The position numbers were made by a program, and so were the translations under genes. The notes under the pieces were generated by a model. That model saw only the letters and a list, made by a program, of their open reading frames with translations. It had not been told where the DNA came from and did no database searches. This document shows positions 7,954-16,999 of a DNA stretch of 64,000 bases, one piece after another; the first letter of the stretch is position 1; every line of letters begins with the position of its first letter. Source of the stretch: Treponema sp. (lineage in GTDB: Bacteria; Spirochaetota; Spirochaetia; Treponematales; Treponemataceae); the NCBI GenBank assembly GCA_017935745.1, contig JAGBGX010000009.1:1-64000 (forward strand), written 5' to 3'.

Positions 7954-8583
7954 TCAGCGCAGCACCTTCTGCATGATGAGTGTCTTTCCGCGCCGAGCTT
8001 TCGGAACAAAGCCGAATTTTTCGTAGAGGCGCATGGGGCCGGTGAAGTCCAGTTCCGATGTCTCCGTCCGCTGTACGGGATACGCTTCGGCGCGCTCGTA
8101 GCCGTCCTGCCGCGCGTCGTCCAGAACCCGCGCAAGCAGCGCCGAGGCGATTCCTCTTCCTCTCCAGCCGGGCGCGATTTCAAAGCAGACGATCGACTTG
8201 ACTGTTCCCGCCTTGCATGAGGCGCGGTCGTCCCGGATTTCATCGTCGAGGCTGAATTCGCCGGTGCGCCAGTAGCTTTGCCTGTCGTTCGCGTTGCACC
8301 AGCCGACCGACGTCGCTCCGTCATACGCAAGGTAGCCCTTGACTTCGCCGCGCCTGACCATCCGTTCCGCCGTCTCCCGCAGCGCTTGCTTCCATCCTTC
8401 TGCGCCGCCTCCGAGCTTCCGGGACTTGCAGAAAAATTCCGAGCGGATTTGCTCCGCGCTCATGTTGAATGCAGTGCAGTAGCACGGAAAGTACGGCGAG
8501 CCGTCCGAAAACGCCCGGGTGTCAAAAAAGCCGAGATAGTCAGCCGAAAGTTCCGGGCTGAGGGCGCGTATGACAAGTTCCAT
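7954..8583 (-). CDS. GNAT-family N-acetyltransferase
   Basis: This 209-residue protein ends in a GNAT fold: the acetyl-CoA-binding motif PGWRGRGIASALLARVLDDA is at about residues 140-160, followed by a strand and helix (YERAEAYPV) and the typical AMRLYEKFGF-like end (MRLYEKFGFV). The N-terminal 100 residues include cysteines (YFPCYCTAF) and a SVGWCNA strand. The substrate cannot be told from sequence. It is divergent from the YdeI-family gene at 8648. Confidence 0.85.
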   Translation of the reverse strand: MELVIRALSPELSADYLGFFDTRAFSDGSPYFPCYCTAFNMSAEQIRSEFFCKSRKLGGGAEGWKQALRETAERMVRRGEVKGYLAYDGATSVGWCNANDRQSYWRTGEFSLDDEIRDDRASCKAGTVKSIVCFEIAPGWRGRGIASALLARVLDDARQDGYERAEAYPVQRTETSELDFTGPMRLYEKFGFVPKARRGKTLIMQKVLR

Positions 8584-8647
8584 GGCGGAATTATACCATG
8601 CGCGGCAGGTTTCGCCTAGGGCGCTTTTGTGCTATACTGGCGAGGGA

Positions 8648-9226
8648 ATGAAAACCGAATCAATACACCTGTGCGCCCAAAACCGAATCGAGCTGCGGCT
8701 TTGGCTTTCCGAACATCATGACAGCGCGGGCGAATGCTGGGTCGCCGTAAAGCGCGGGCGGCCGCAGGATGACGGCACGTTCTGGTACATCGACGCGGTG
8801 GAAGAGGCGCTCTGCTTCGGCTGGATTGACAGCACCGTAAAGCGTCTTGAAAGCGGCGTTGCCGCGAACCGTTTCGCGCCGCGCAGGCCGCATTCCGCAT
8901 GGAGCGAGCTGAACAAGGAACGCTGCCGCCGTCTGGAAAAGCTCGGTCTCATGACCGACGCAGGACGCGCAGTCCTTCCCGATATGTCGCCCTCCGGCTT
9001 TGCAATCGACAGCGACATACTGCGCGCATTGCAGGCCGACCAAACCGTCTGGGAAAACTTCCAGCGCTTTCCGCCGCTCTACCAGCGCGTCAGAATCGAC
9101 ACCATCCAAATTAAGCGGAAGCAGCCCGAGCTGTTCAAAAGCCGCCTCGAAAAATTCATAGAGAACACGCGCAGGAACGTGATGTTCGGCGAATGGAACG
9201 ACAACGGGCGGCTGCTCGACTATTGA
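8648..9226 (+). CDS. YdeI/OmpD-associated family protein
   Basis: The 192-residue product matches the YdeI/OmpD-associated (bacteriocin-protection-like) family: WLSEHHDSAGECWVAVKRG, EEALCFGWIDSTVKRL, NRFAPRRPHSAWSELNK and a C-terminal basic helix. A TATACT -10 box at 8633-8638, nine bases before the ATG, leaves almost no leader. The longer frame from 8570 crosses this promoter and is rejected. A paralogue is at 55347 and a fragment of that paralogue at 32345. The biochemical role of the family is unclear. Confidence 0.85.
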   Translation: MKTESIHLCAQNRIELRLWLSEHHDSAGECWVAVKRGRPQDDGTFWYIDAVEEALCFGWIDSTVKRLESGVAANRFAPRRPHSAWSELNKERCRRLEKLGLMTDAGRAVLPDMSPSGFAIDSDILRALQADQTVWENFQRFPPLYQRVRIDTIQIKRKQPELFKSRLEKFIENTRRNVMFGEWNDNGRLLDY

Positions 9227-9247
9227 ACTCGCAACGGACGAACTGTG

Positions 9248-9901
9248 TCAGCTTCCGAGTGAAATGTTAATTCCGACGGACGGAACAAATGAAAAGCCGG
9301 AGAATGTCTTGTCAAACTCAAAGGGATCATTGTCAATACGAATTTTTTTCCCCTCTTCATCTTTTACTTCAAAATCAACGTCCCTCGATTTGCTTCCGAC
9401 TGTGTAGTAAAATCCGAGGTTTGTGTACAGACCGATCCACCTGTTGAATTTTAAAATTGTCGTCCAGTCAGCGCCCATGCGGAATCCAAAAATATCATCA
9501 GAAATTTCCTGCTTTCCGACTGCATTCCCAACAGTATAGGCGGTGTCGGAATCTAAGAAAATATAGTCCAGACCAATCATGCCTGTCATTGCGGAAACAA
9601 TATGCTCCGTATGAACAAACGCTTTTCCCACGCCGAAGGTAAATGTGAACGCACCGCCGTCGCTCTGAGCATCGCTGCGTGCCGTTCCGCCGGCAATATA
9701 CCACCGCAGCGCAATATTGCTGTCCGTGATTTTCATTGCGGTAAGACCCCACAGCACTTCGCTCATGTTCTCGCCGACATCATCGCACACAAAATTTCCG
9801 TGTGGAGCCGCAACATTGACTGCAAGGTTCATTTCCGCGAATGCAGCTGGAGCAGCAGCTGCAAGTACCAAAGCCGCAACAAGGTTCAAAATCTTCTTCA
9901 T
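9248..9901 (-). CDS. Putative outer-membrane beta-barrel protein
   Basis: This 217-residue protein begins with a Sec signal peptide (MKKILNLVAALVLAAAAPAA, cleavage near AFA-E). The mature part is rich in alternating amphipathic strands (NIALRWYIAGG, AFTFTFGVGKAF, LYTNLGFYYTVG) and ends FSFVPSVGINISLGS, typical of a small beta-barrel. Expression is probably phase-variable because its promoter has eight G in the spacer. A GGGAGAA ribosome-binding site precedes the start. It may also be a periplasmic protein. Confidence 0.75.
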   Translation of the reverse strand: MKKILNLVAALVLAAAAPAAFAEMNLAVNVAAPHGNFVCDDVGENMSEVLWGLTAMKITDSNIALRWYIAGGTARSDAQSDGGAFTFTFGVGKAFVHTEHIVSAMTGMIGLDYIFLDSDTAYTVGNAVGKQEISDDIFGFRMGADWTTILKFNRWIGLYTNLGFYYTVGSKSRDVDFEVKDEEGKKIRIDNDPFEFDKTFSGFSFVPSVGINISLGS

Positions 9902-9929
9902 ATTTTTCTCCCGATAAAAAAGATGGTGT

Positions 9930-9956
9930 ATTCTACCCCCCCCGTTGTTTTGTCAA
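9930..9956 (-). promoter_or_regulatory. Promoter with a poly-G spacer tract
   Basis: On the minus strand a perfect -35 TTGACA (9956-9951) and -10 TAGAAT (9935-9930) are separated by 15 bp, of which eight are a continuous G run (9943-9936) next to the -10 box. Two more G would give the optimal 17 bp. The leader runs to the ATG at 9901. Confidence 0.8.
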
Positions 9957-10049
9957 GCGTCTGCACATATCTCTTGCACAGCGAACCGGCTTCCGCTATA
10001 ATTAGTATGATATTGGACTTTTTTGAATCCGCTGGAAAAGGAGCGTGCA

Positions 10050-10505
10050 ATGATTGCGGGCAGGGAAATAAACAGGCTTGTGAATGCGTACTGCAAGCTG
10101 CGGGACAGGCAGACCGCCGTCTATGCACGGTGCGCCAAAACGCACGGGCTGACCGTGAACGAGCTGTTCATTCTGGACATCCTGTGGTTTTCGGAAGGCG
10201 GATGCACGCAGACGGAAATCTGCGGACGGCTTTCGGCGAACAAGCAGACGGTGAACGCCGTCATCGCGCGCTTTTGCAGGCAGGGCTACGTCTCATGCAC
10301 GGAGGACGCGGAGGACCGGCGCAGTAAGCGCATCGCCCTGACCAGAAAAGGAAAAGCCTACGCACGGAAAATCATCCCGCCCGCCGCCGACGCGGAAAAT
10401 CTCGCCATGGCGGACATGACGGCTGCCGAAGCGCGCAGGCTCGTAAAGCTCACCGCGGACTTTACGGAATATATGGAACGGCGTTTTGCCGAAATAAAGG
10501 AGTGA
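10050..10505 (+). CDS. MarR-family transcriptional regulator
   Basis: This 151-residue protein has a winged helix: CTQTEICGRLSANKQTVNAV as the DNA-reading helices and a wing with EDRRSKRIALTRKGK. Flanking helices for dimerisation are present. The ATG at 10050 follows AAAAGGAG; an upstream in-frame start at 10023 has no such site. It lies 3 bp before a nitroreductase gene, so it probably controls that enzyme in response to a small aromatic or redox-active ligand. Confidence 0.88.
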   Translation: MIAGREINRLVNAYCKLRDRQTAVYARCAKTHGLTVNELFILDILWFSEGGCTQTEICGRLSANKQTVNAVIARFCRQGYVSCTEDAEDRRSKRIALTRKGKAYARKIIPPAADAENLAMADMTAAEARRLVKLTADFTEYMERRFAEIKE

Positions 10506-10508
10506 AAA

Positions 10509-11123
10509 ATGGAACTGTACGAAGCAATCAGCAAAAGAAGAACGAGCAGGGAGTGGCTCGAAAAAGATGTCAGCGGCGAAACGATAAAGAGAATCATCGG
10601 TGCAGGACTGAAAGCTCCCACGCATGACCATTTGCGGAACTGGGAATTTGTCGTGCTGAAAAACGGCAGTGAAAAAGATGCCGCGCTTCATTACGTGAAA
10701 GAATGGGCGCAGTCGCACAGCGCGAACGAGATTGCAACATCTTCTTCGCCCATGCGCGCCATGTATGCGTATGCCGTGCCAAGGCAATTCCGTATGCTCG
10801 ACACCGCGCCCTGCGTTGTCATTCCGTTTTTCAAATCGAACGGCGGCATATTCAAGGCTGAATACGTGAACGGACTGAATGCCTTTGCGTCCATCTGGTG
10901 CGTCATCGAGAACATCTTTCTTTCAGCGACGGCGGAAGGGCTGGGCTGTTCCATGCGCATTCCCGTCGGCGAGGAAGGGAATGCCGTGTCCAAAGCCGTA
11001 AAAGCCCCGGACGATTACATCATGCCGTGCTACATCGGCATAGGCTATCCGTCGGACAGCGCGCCGGAACTTGAGCAGCATGAATACAGCGCGGAGCAGA
11101 AAATTCATTTCGGAAACTGGTGA
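10509..11123 (+). CDS. Nitroreductase-family protein
   Basis: The 204-residue product has the FMN-binding N-terminus of nitroreductases: SKRRTSREWLEKDVS, then GAGLKAPTHDHLRNWEFVVL at about residues 35-55, and a C-terminal segment with EGLGCSMRIPVGEE and IMPCYIGIGYP. Family members reduce nitro compounds, quinones or flavins with NAD(P)H. It is co-transcribed with the MarR gene. Confidence 0.88.
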   Translation: MELYEAISKRRTSREWLEKDVSGETIKRIIGAGLKAPTHDHLRNWEFVVLKNGSEKDAALHYVKEWAQSHSANEIATSSSPMRAMYAYAVPRQFRMLDTAPCVVIPFFKSNGGIFKAEYVNGLNAFASIWCVIENIFLSATAEGLGCSMRIPVGEEGNAVSKAVKAPDDYIMPCYIGIGYPSDSAPELEQHEYSAEQKIHFGNW

Positions 11124-11155
11124 ATGGTTTTTGAAAAACAAAAGAGGAGTAAAAA

Positions 11156-12109
11156 ATGATTCTGAACACCGGCGCGCGGACGGATACCGTGTCGTTTTAT
11201 TCCGAGTGGCTTCTGCGGCGGTTCGCGGAAGGCTTTGTCTATGCGCGCAATCCGCTGTTTCCGAACAAGGTTACGCGCTACGAGCTTTCGCCTGACAAAA
11301 TCGATCTTGTCATGTTCTGCTCGAAAAACTACGCGCCGATTCTTCCGCGCCTGCACGAAATAACGGATTTCTACCGCACCTACTTCCACTACACCATCAC
11401 CGCCTACGGCACGGACGTTGAGCCGCTTGTTCCGCCGATTGACGAAAGCATTCGGACGCTCATCGCGCTTTCAAAGCAGGTCGGGCGGCAGCGCGTCTCG
11501 TGGCGGTATGACCCCGTGCTTCTGACGGACACGTACACAATCGACGTTCACGCACGGACATTCGAGTACATGGCGGAACGGCTTGCGCCGCACATAGACC
11601 GCTGCATTTTTTCGTTCGTGGAGATGTACAAAAAGCTCGAGGTGAATATGCCGGAATTGATTCCGCTTTCCGAGGACGACAAGAACCGCATCGCGGAAAT
11701 CCTTGGCGGCATCGCGAAAAAATACGGCATCCACATCCAGACGTGCGGCACGAACGGCGACTACTCGCGCTTCGGCATCCACAGCTCGGGCTGCGCGACG
11801 CTTTCGATTCTGGGCGCGGCGAACGGCTGCGAGTTCAAGGAGCTGAAGCACAAGGGACTGCGCGCGGGCTGCCACTGCATCGAAAGCCGCGACATCGGCG
11901 CATACGACACCTGCCTGAACGGCTGCAAGTACTGCTACGCCAACAAAAGCCCGCAGAAGGCGCGGGACAACTTCAGGCTGCACAACCCCGCCTCGCCGCT
12001 GCTTCTGGGAGAGCTTCTGCCCACGGACGAAGTAACGCAGGGAAACCAGAAGTCGCTTCTGAAACCGGCATCGCAGCAGCCGGAACTGTTCAATGGAGAA
12101 ATCAAATGA
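11156..12109 (+). CDS. DUF1848 protein with a cysteine-rich C-terminus
   Basis: This 317-residue protein matches DUF1848: an N-terminal RTDTVSFYSEWLLRRFAEGF segment, a barrel-like middle (YRTYFHYTITAYGTDVEP, VSWRYDPVLL), and a C-terminal cluster of Cys residues including CLNGCKYCYANKSP, which should bind an iron-sulfur cluster. Such proteins often lie next to SPL-like radical SAM proteins. Here only the first codons of such a gene follow (12106). RBS GAGGAG precedes the ATG. Confidence 0.85.
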   Translation: MILNTGARTDTVSFYSEWLLRRFAEGFVYARNPLFPNKVTRYELSPDKIDLVMFCSKNYAPILPRLHEITDFYRTYFHYTITAYGTDVEPLVPPIDESIRTLIALSKQVGRQRVSWRYDPVLLTDTYTIDVHARTFEYMAERLAPHIDRCIFSFVEMYKKLEVNMPELIPLSEDDKNRIAEILGGIAKKYGIHIQTCGTNGDYSRFGIHSSGCATLSILGAANGCEFKELKHKGLRAGCHCIESRDIGAYDTCLNGCKYCYANKSPQKARDNFRLHNPASPLLLGELLPTDEVTQGNQKSLLKPASQQPELFNGEIK

Positions 12110-12195
12110 CAATCAGGGAAACGCAGGCCGGAAGCATCGTTACGAAAAGCAATCTTTACTACAAAAGTAGTCTTGGAAAACAGTTTATACCATGA
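12106..12195 (+). pseudogene. Truncated start of an SPL-like radical SAM gene
   Basis: An ATGA overlap with the DUF1848 stop opens a 29-codon frame starting MTIRETQAGSIVTKSNL. This resembles the first residues of the intact radical SAM protein at 41535 (EIPAKELITKSNL). Homology ends there and a stop follows after about 12 more codons. It is likely the remnant of a second gene of the operon. Confidence 0.45.
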
Positions 12196-12235
12196 TAAAA
12201 TGGTAACCAGTAATTTGACGGAGTGATAAAGTTCT

Positions 12236-12592
12236 ATGAAAACTGAATTGTATAAAAAGCAAGTAAAGGAAAACGTTGTGGCCGCTATGCTCGATTATAT
12301 GTCCGAAGATGAAGATTGTGATTATTCAAAAAAGGATGTTCAAAAGTGCGAAAGCCTGCTTTTAGAATATCTTGATAAATTGGACAATCTTGCAAATCCA
12401 ACTGATGAATCAATCATGGCACAAGTTAAAGACGTAGTTCTTGCTTTAAATACATTGAATGATGAAACGGATTGCAGTTTGATTGAAACAGGTGAGCGTG
12501 AAGAGATCTGGCAGATAATTCAAGACAGTGCCGTTGAATGCGGATTGAGTTCTCCTGCGGGAGATATTACCGAAGAATGGCGTGAATGGTGA
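12236..12592 (+). CDS. Small acidic hypothetical protein
   Basis: The 118-residue acidic protein (KENVVAAMLDYMSEDEDCDY; TDCSLIETGEREEIWQIIQD; GDITEEWREW) is all-helical in appearance and resembles a widespread hypothetical family, some members of which I recall near contact-toxin immunity genes; that is weak. A GGAG site lies upstream of the ATG. It is more AT-rich than the previous genes. No partner gene is obvious. Confidence 0.6.
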   Translation: MKTELYKKQVKENVVAAMLDYMSEDEDCDYSKKDVQKCESLLLEYLDKLDNLANPTDESIMAQVKDVVLALNTLNDETDCSLIETGEREEIWQIIQDSAVECGLSSPAGDITEEWREW

Positions 12593-12595
12593 ATT

Positions 12596-12875
12596 TCAAA
12601 TTATCACATTGAAGAGAAAACGAAAAGCACCGCCCGTTCAAACAGCGCGGAGAAAAACCTTGTCATTGTGTGCTGCTTTCGGAACGCTGTTGGTTCATGT
12701 CCTTGTTATCAAAACGCTCTTTTGTATCTGTGAGATGCACTGACATACGGCAAAAAATATGCTACAATAAAAAATAGATATAACACACGGCTAGAATTTG
12801 AATATGTAGAGAACGTTTGCAAGATTCGCTCTGCTTCCGCTTGCAGCATCAGTGATATAATGGAGTCTATCGAAA
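12596..12875. other. Intergenic DNA before the restriction-modification pair
   Basis: No gene is seen. Close to the downstream gene are a TATAAT-like box (about 12856) and GGAG before the methyltransferase ATG at 12876. Confidence 0.4.
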
Positions 12876-14417
12876 ATGAGCCTGCTTGATTCTGTGATTC
12901 AAACGACAAAGAGTTATATTGAAGAAATGCCGAAATCCCAGCGAAAAAGGTACGGTCAATTCTTTACGAGCAAAGAAACTGCTGAATTCATGGCCCGCTT
13001 GTTTGCTGTTCCGGCCGGAAAAGTGCAATTGAACATTCTTGACGCGGGCGCAGGTTCTGGCGTGCTGTCCGTTGCGCTGATTGAAAGACTGCAGTCGCTG
13101 CCGCAGCTTCGGCACATCCACTTGGTCTGTTATGAAAACGACCACAACATAATCGAACTGCTGAAAATGAATCTTGAGCTGGCTTGCCGGGAATCTGCGC
13201 TTCATGTGGATTACGAGATTCGGGAAGATAACTACATCCTCAGCCAGATGACGGACTATAACGGCATGATTGGCTGCGAGCCGAATCCGCTGAAATATGA
13301 TATGGTGATCGGAAATCCGCCGTATATGAAGATTGCAAAGGATGCTCCAGAAGCCAGGGCAATGCCTGACATTTGCTACGGCGCGCCGAATTTGTACTTT
13401 CTGTTTGCTGCCATGGGAATGTTCAACCTTGCTTCAGGCGGCGAACTGGTATATATCATTCCCCGCTCATGGACATCGGGAGCGTACTTCAAAAGATTTC
13501 GGCAGGCGTTTTTGAGCGAAGGAGTTTTAGAACATATTCATCTGTTTGTCAGCCGTGATAAAGTGTTTGAGAATGAAAGCGTGCTGCAGGAAACAATCAT
13601 AATCAAGGCAAGAAAATCAACGGACATTCCTTCTTCTGTAACAATCACTACAACGCAAAGCAACAAAGACTTCACAAATAAAACTGTTTTTGAAGCTCCA
13701 TACTCCACCGTTGTTTCCGGCAAAGACGCTTATGTACATTTGGTTACAAATGAGCAGGACGTGGAAACGCTTGAGCTGCTCAACAGATGGACGGACACAT
13801 TGCCGGATATCGGACTGAAGATGAAAACAGGACTGACGGTTGACTTTAGAAACAGAGAGGCTTTGTGCAATGCAGCAGAAAGCCAGGCAGTTCCTCTTTT
13901 CTATTCACAGCATATACAAAATGGAAATGTCGTTTTCCCAATTGGAAAAGAGCATGAATATATCGTTACAAAGCGGGAAGGATTGCTGCAGCCAAACGTG
14001 AACTATCTGTTTGTAAAACGATTTACTGCCAAGGAAGAACACCGGCGCCTGCAGTGCGGCGTGTATGTGGCAAAAAAATATCCTGCCTATTCACAAATCA
14101 GCACGCAGAATAAAATCAACTTTATCGGCGGTCTGAACGATTTGCCGGAGTGCATTGTTTACGGATTGTATGTATTGTTCAATTCCACCCTTTACGACAG
14201 CTACTACAGGATATTGAACGGCTCCACCCAAGTCAATTCCACGGAAATCAATTCCATGCCCGTTCCGCCGTTAGAAATCATAGAACTGATGGGCAAAGAA
14301 TTGATAGAATCAAAGGATATGACGGAATCAAGTTGTGATACAATTTTAAGGAATTTCATTTATGAGCAAAATCGAAGAAGCGAAAGAGATACTGAAAGAA
14401 TTGCAAGTGCCAGCTAA
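12876..14417 (+). CDS. Type II DNA adenine-N6 methyltransferase (PstI/BsuBI-type system)
   Basis: This 513-residue protein has SAM-binding motif I (ILDAGAGSG, residues 54-62), the GQFFTSKETAEFM segment before it (27-39), and catalytic NPPY at 147-150, the order of gamma-class N6-adenine methyltransferases. The C-terminal half (about 270-500) is probably the target-recognition domain. Its partner is a PstI/BsuBI-like nuclease, so the expected site is CTGCAG with the adenine methylated. The coding DNA contains several CTGCAG sites (for example near 13088). The stop overlaps the nuclease start by 56 bp. Confidence 0.88.
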   Translation: MSLLDSVIQTTKSYIEEMPKSQRKRYGQFFTSKETAEFMARLFAVPAGKVQLNILDAGAGSGVLSVALIERLQSLPQLRHIHLVCYENDHNIIELLKMNLELACRESALHVDYEIREDNYILSQMTDYNGMIGCEPNPLKYDMVIGNPPYMKIAKDAPEARAMPDICYGAPNLYFLFAAMGMFNLASGGELVYIIPRSWTSGAYFKRFRQAFLSEGVLEHIHLFVSRDKVFENESVLQETIIIKARKSTDIPSSVTITTTQSNKDFTNKTVFEAPYSTVVSGKDAYVHLVTNEQDVETLELLNRWTDTLPDIGLKMKTGLTVDFRNREALCNAAESQAVPLFYSQHIQNGNVVFPIGKEHEYIVTKREGLLQPNVNYLFVKRFTAKEEHRRLQCGVYVAKKYPAYSQISTQNKINFIGGLNDLPECIVYGLYVLFNSTLYDSYYRILNGSTQVNSTEINSMPVPPLEIIELMGKELIESKDMTESSCDTILRNFIYEQNRRSERDTERIASAS

Positions 14418-15279
14418 ACAGCAGGCAGATTTGTGCTGCCTTGTTCTTCTTGCTATGGCAAACATAAAGGAAACTGATTTGTGGACTGACGCAACGAACA
14501 GATGGATTCGCATTCATGATGTTATTGCGTATACGAAGGAAAACTATGACATTGTATATGCAGAAAACAGCCGGGAAACGTTCCGAAAGCAGGCCATGCA
14601 TCATTTTAGAAACGCTGCATTTATCGAAGACAACGGAAAAGCGACCAACAGTCCGAATTACCGCTACCGTCTGACGGGCGAAATGCTTTCTCTCATACAA
14701 AAATACGGAACAGCCAGCTGGGAATCAGAAAAGCAGCATTTTTTGAACGCTCATGAAACGCTGATTTCCCTCTATGCGTCCAAGCGGTCAATGCAAAAAA
14801 TACCCGTCCAGATTAACGGTGAGCATTTTACCTTTTCACCGGGTAAACACAATGAACTGCAAAAAGCAATCATAGAAGAATTCGCTCCTCGCTTTGCGCC
14901 GAATTCCGAGTGCCTGTATGTCGGCGACACCACGGAAAAGGACTTGGTAAAAAATACGGAAAAACTGCAGGAGCTTGGATTTGCAATCACGCTTCATGAT
15001 AAAATGCCCGATGTCGTCCTCTATTCCGAAGAAAAGAAATGGCTGTATTTTATCGAATCCGTTACGTCTGTCGGACCGATGGAACCGAAACGGATAAAAG
15101 AAATTGAAGAAATGACCGCAGGCGTTTCAGCAGGAAAGATTTATGTTACTGCGTTCCTTGATTTCAAAACGTTCAAGAAGTTTTCGGAATCGCTGGCTTG
15201 GGAAACCGAGGTTTGGATTGCGGATATGCCGGATCACATGATTCATTTGAATGGAGACAAATTTTTAGGTCCGAGATAA
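14362..15279 (+). CDS. PstI/BsuBI-family type II restriction endonuclease
   Basis: This 305-residue protein shows the whole family signature: SPGKHNELQKAIIEEFAPRF (about 153-173), LYVGDTTEKDL, DKMPDVVLYSEEKKWLYFIE then SVTSVGP (about 210-245), and WETEVWIADMPDHMIHLNG at the C-terminus. The Asp, Glu and Glu/Lys residues in the middle segment should form the metal site. The predicted target is CTGCAG, by family. It looks intact and starts within the methyltransferase gene, which would delay nuclease synthesis. Confidence 0.9.
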   Translation: MSKIEEAKEILKELQVPAKQQADLCCLVLLAMANIKETDLWTDATNRWIRIHDVIAYTKENYDIVYAENSRETFRKQAMHHFRNAAFIEDNGKATNSPNYRYRLTGEMLSLIQKYGTASWESEKQHFLNAHETLISLYASKRSMQKIPVQINGEHFTFSPGKHNELQKAIIEEFAPRFAPNSECLYVGDTTEKDLVKNTEKLQELGFAITLHDKMPDVVLYSEEKKWLYFIESVTSVGPMEPKRIKEIEEMTAGVSAGKIYVTAFLDFKTFKKFSESLAWETEVWIADMPDHMIHLNGDKFLGPR

Positions 15280-15301
15280 TAGAGCAAAGGAATTTTTTAG
15301 A

Positions 15302-16043
15302 ATGAGGATACTTGATTTTATTGAAAAAACAGAATTGACTGGAAAGAGCGAATATGAAAAAGCAAAACTTCTTTGCTATTTTCATTATTAAAGAAAGCTT
15401 TGAGCAGGTATTTTCTATGTCGCTCATTTCTGATTTATTTGTGCAATGTGGCTTCAATGTACCTAACAGTTCGAGATTAAAAAATAAATTAACTAAGGGA
15501 AAAGAAAAAGCGTTTGTTCTTTCCAAAGAAAAAAGTGCTATGATAGAATTTATTCCTGCAATTTTGCAAGACATTGAAAGAAATTATGCAAAGTTATGGC
15601 AAGATTATATTTCTATCGAATCAAGTAGTGAAATAATTGATGAACAAAAATTTATGGGAAAACGAAATTATTTAGATCAGTTAATCCGTCAAATAAATCA
15701 TTCCTATGCAAATAATTGCTATGATGCTGCGGCGGTTTTGATGCGGAGATTGTTTGAGGTTTTGCTTGTTCTGTCGTATCAAAAACTCAAAATAGATAAT
15801 CAAATAAAAGATTCCACTGGAACTGGATATATTATGCTTGAAGGCATAGTTAAGAATGCTAAAAATAACCAAATATTAAGACTTTCACGAATTAAAAATG
15901 AGTTTGACACATTTCGTAAGGTTGGCAATTTTTCTGCGCACAACATTACATATACAGCTGGAAAAAAAGACATAGATGATATTAAACTAAATTATCGGGT
16001 TATGCTCGAAGAATTATATAATAAAGCGGGGTTAACAACATAA
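15302..16043 (+). pseudogene. DUF4145/HEPN-like protein with an N-terminal frameshift
   Basis: AAAGGAA precedes an ATG at 15302 whose frame encodes MRILDFIEKTELTGKSEYEK then AKLLCYFHY and meets TAA at 15389. Dropping one T near 15386-15389 joins it to the remaining frame (KESFEQVFSMSLISDLF) and gives about 246 residues. The C-terminal half (SYANNCYDAAAVLMRRLFEV; FRKVGNFSAHN) is like DUF4145/HEPN proteins, often RNases in defence. Without correction only a start inside the gene (15354 or 15418) is left. The gene overlaps the next by one base. Confidence 0.6.
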
Positions 16044-16999
16044 TGGGAGAAAAATCAGAAATTCGTGTAAAATTTGAAATTGGTGAAATCAAATTCGAAG
16101 CCGAAGGGTCGGCGGATTTGGTTGAAAGAGAAAGAAGCATTTTCAATAATACTCTTTTGCCGGCTGCAATTGATGCAATAGTACGCACTCGTGGTATGGT
16201 ACAAAGCGTTCAATACTCAGAAGGTCAAGATACGCAACAATCTCTTTTGGCTACATCAAGTAGTATGTTGTCTGAAAGTGCTACTTTGGATTCAAATACA
16301 GATTTATCGCTTACAACTCTTGCATCTTTTATTAAAAAGTATGGTTCACTGTCAGAACAAGATTTTGTACTTTTTTCAGCATATTTTGATGAAAAAAAGA
16401 ATCACGCAAGTTATTTCACTAAAAATGAAATTGAAAAATACTACGACGATGCAAGAAGGTCAAAACCCACAAATATGAGTATGTGTTTAACTAACCTGGC
16501 TCGAAAGAAGTTCATAATAGATGCAACAGATGTTGAGCAAAAGCTTCCTAAGCCATATCGAATTTCAAGTAAAGGATTTGAATATATAAGAACTTATACT
16601 CCAAAAGATGTCAAAGAAAAGAAATCATCGAATAAACCCCATAAACAACGGGCAAAGGTAAAGTCAGTATATGCTGATATTAACTGTGATGAATTAAATT
16701 TGGATTCATACCCATCAATAAAATCCTTAAGTGATTTCAAAGAAAAAATGATGCTTATTCTTTATATCATTACAAACGAAGGCAAGGGAGAGTGGTTTAC
16801 AACAACTGATGTTCTTTGCCTTATGACGGATATTTTTGGCGAATCTGCAACTAAAGATAAGGTAAATGGAGTTTTTAAAAGAGAAAAAAGTTGGTTTAAA
16901 TCCGAAAATGTCGATGGAAATAATAAGTTAGTGTATAGAAAATTATTGAGTGAAGCTAAAAGTTTTGCCCAGTCATTAGGAAAAGATGTTACTGGTTGA
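16043..16999 (+). CDS. Uncharacterised protein coupled to the DUF4145-like gene
   Basis: This 318-residue protein begins with a beta-rich segment (KFEIGEIKFEAEGSADLVER), then two helical winged-helix-like modules: one at about 90-180 (DFVLFSAYFDEKK, YFTKNEIEKYYDDARRSKP, SMCLTNLARKKFI), one near the C-terminus (MMLILYIITNEGKGEWFTTT). Similar two-module proteins occur beside defence genes, from memory. The one-base overlap with the previous gene and the preceding restriction pair suggest a defence accessory unit. No catalytic motif is seen. Confidence 0.65.
   Translation: MGEKSEIRVKFEIGEIKFEAEGSADLVERERSIFNNTLLPAAIDAIVRTRGMVQSVQYSEGQDTQQSLLATSSSMLSESATLDSNTDLSLTTLASFIKKYGSLSEQDFVLFSAYFDEKKNHASYFTKNEIEKYYDDARRSKPTNMSMCLTNLARKKFIIDATDVEQKLPKPYRISSKGFEYIRTYTPKDVKEKKSSNKPHKQRAKVKSVYADINCDELNLDSYPSIKSLSDFKEKMMLILYIITNEGKGEWFTTTDVLCLMTDIFGESATKDKVNGVFKREKSWFKSENVDGNNKLVYRKLLSEAKSFAQSLGKDVTG

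Noticed and set aside
11471..12112. Minus-strand protein opposite the DUF1848 gene
   Set aside because: Long open frame caused by GC-rich codon bias; composition is Arg/Val/Ala-rich with no family. The plus-strand gene is supported by conserved cysteine motifs.
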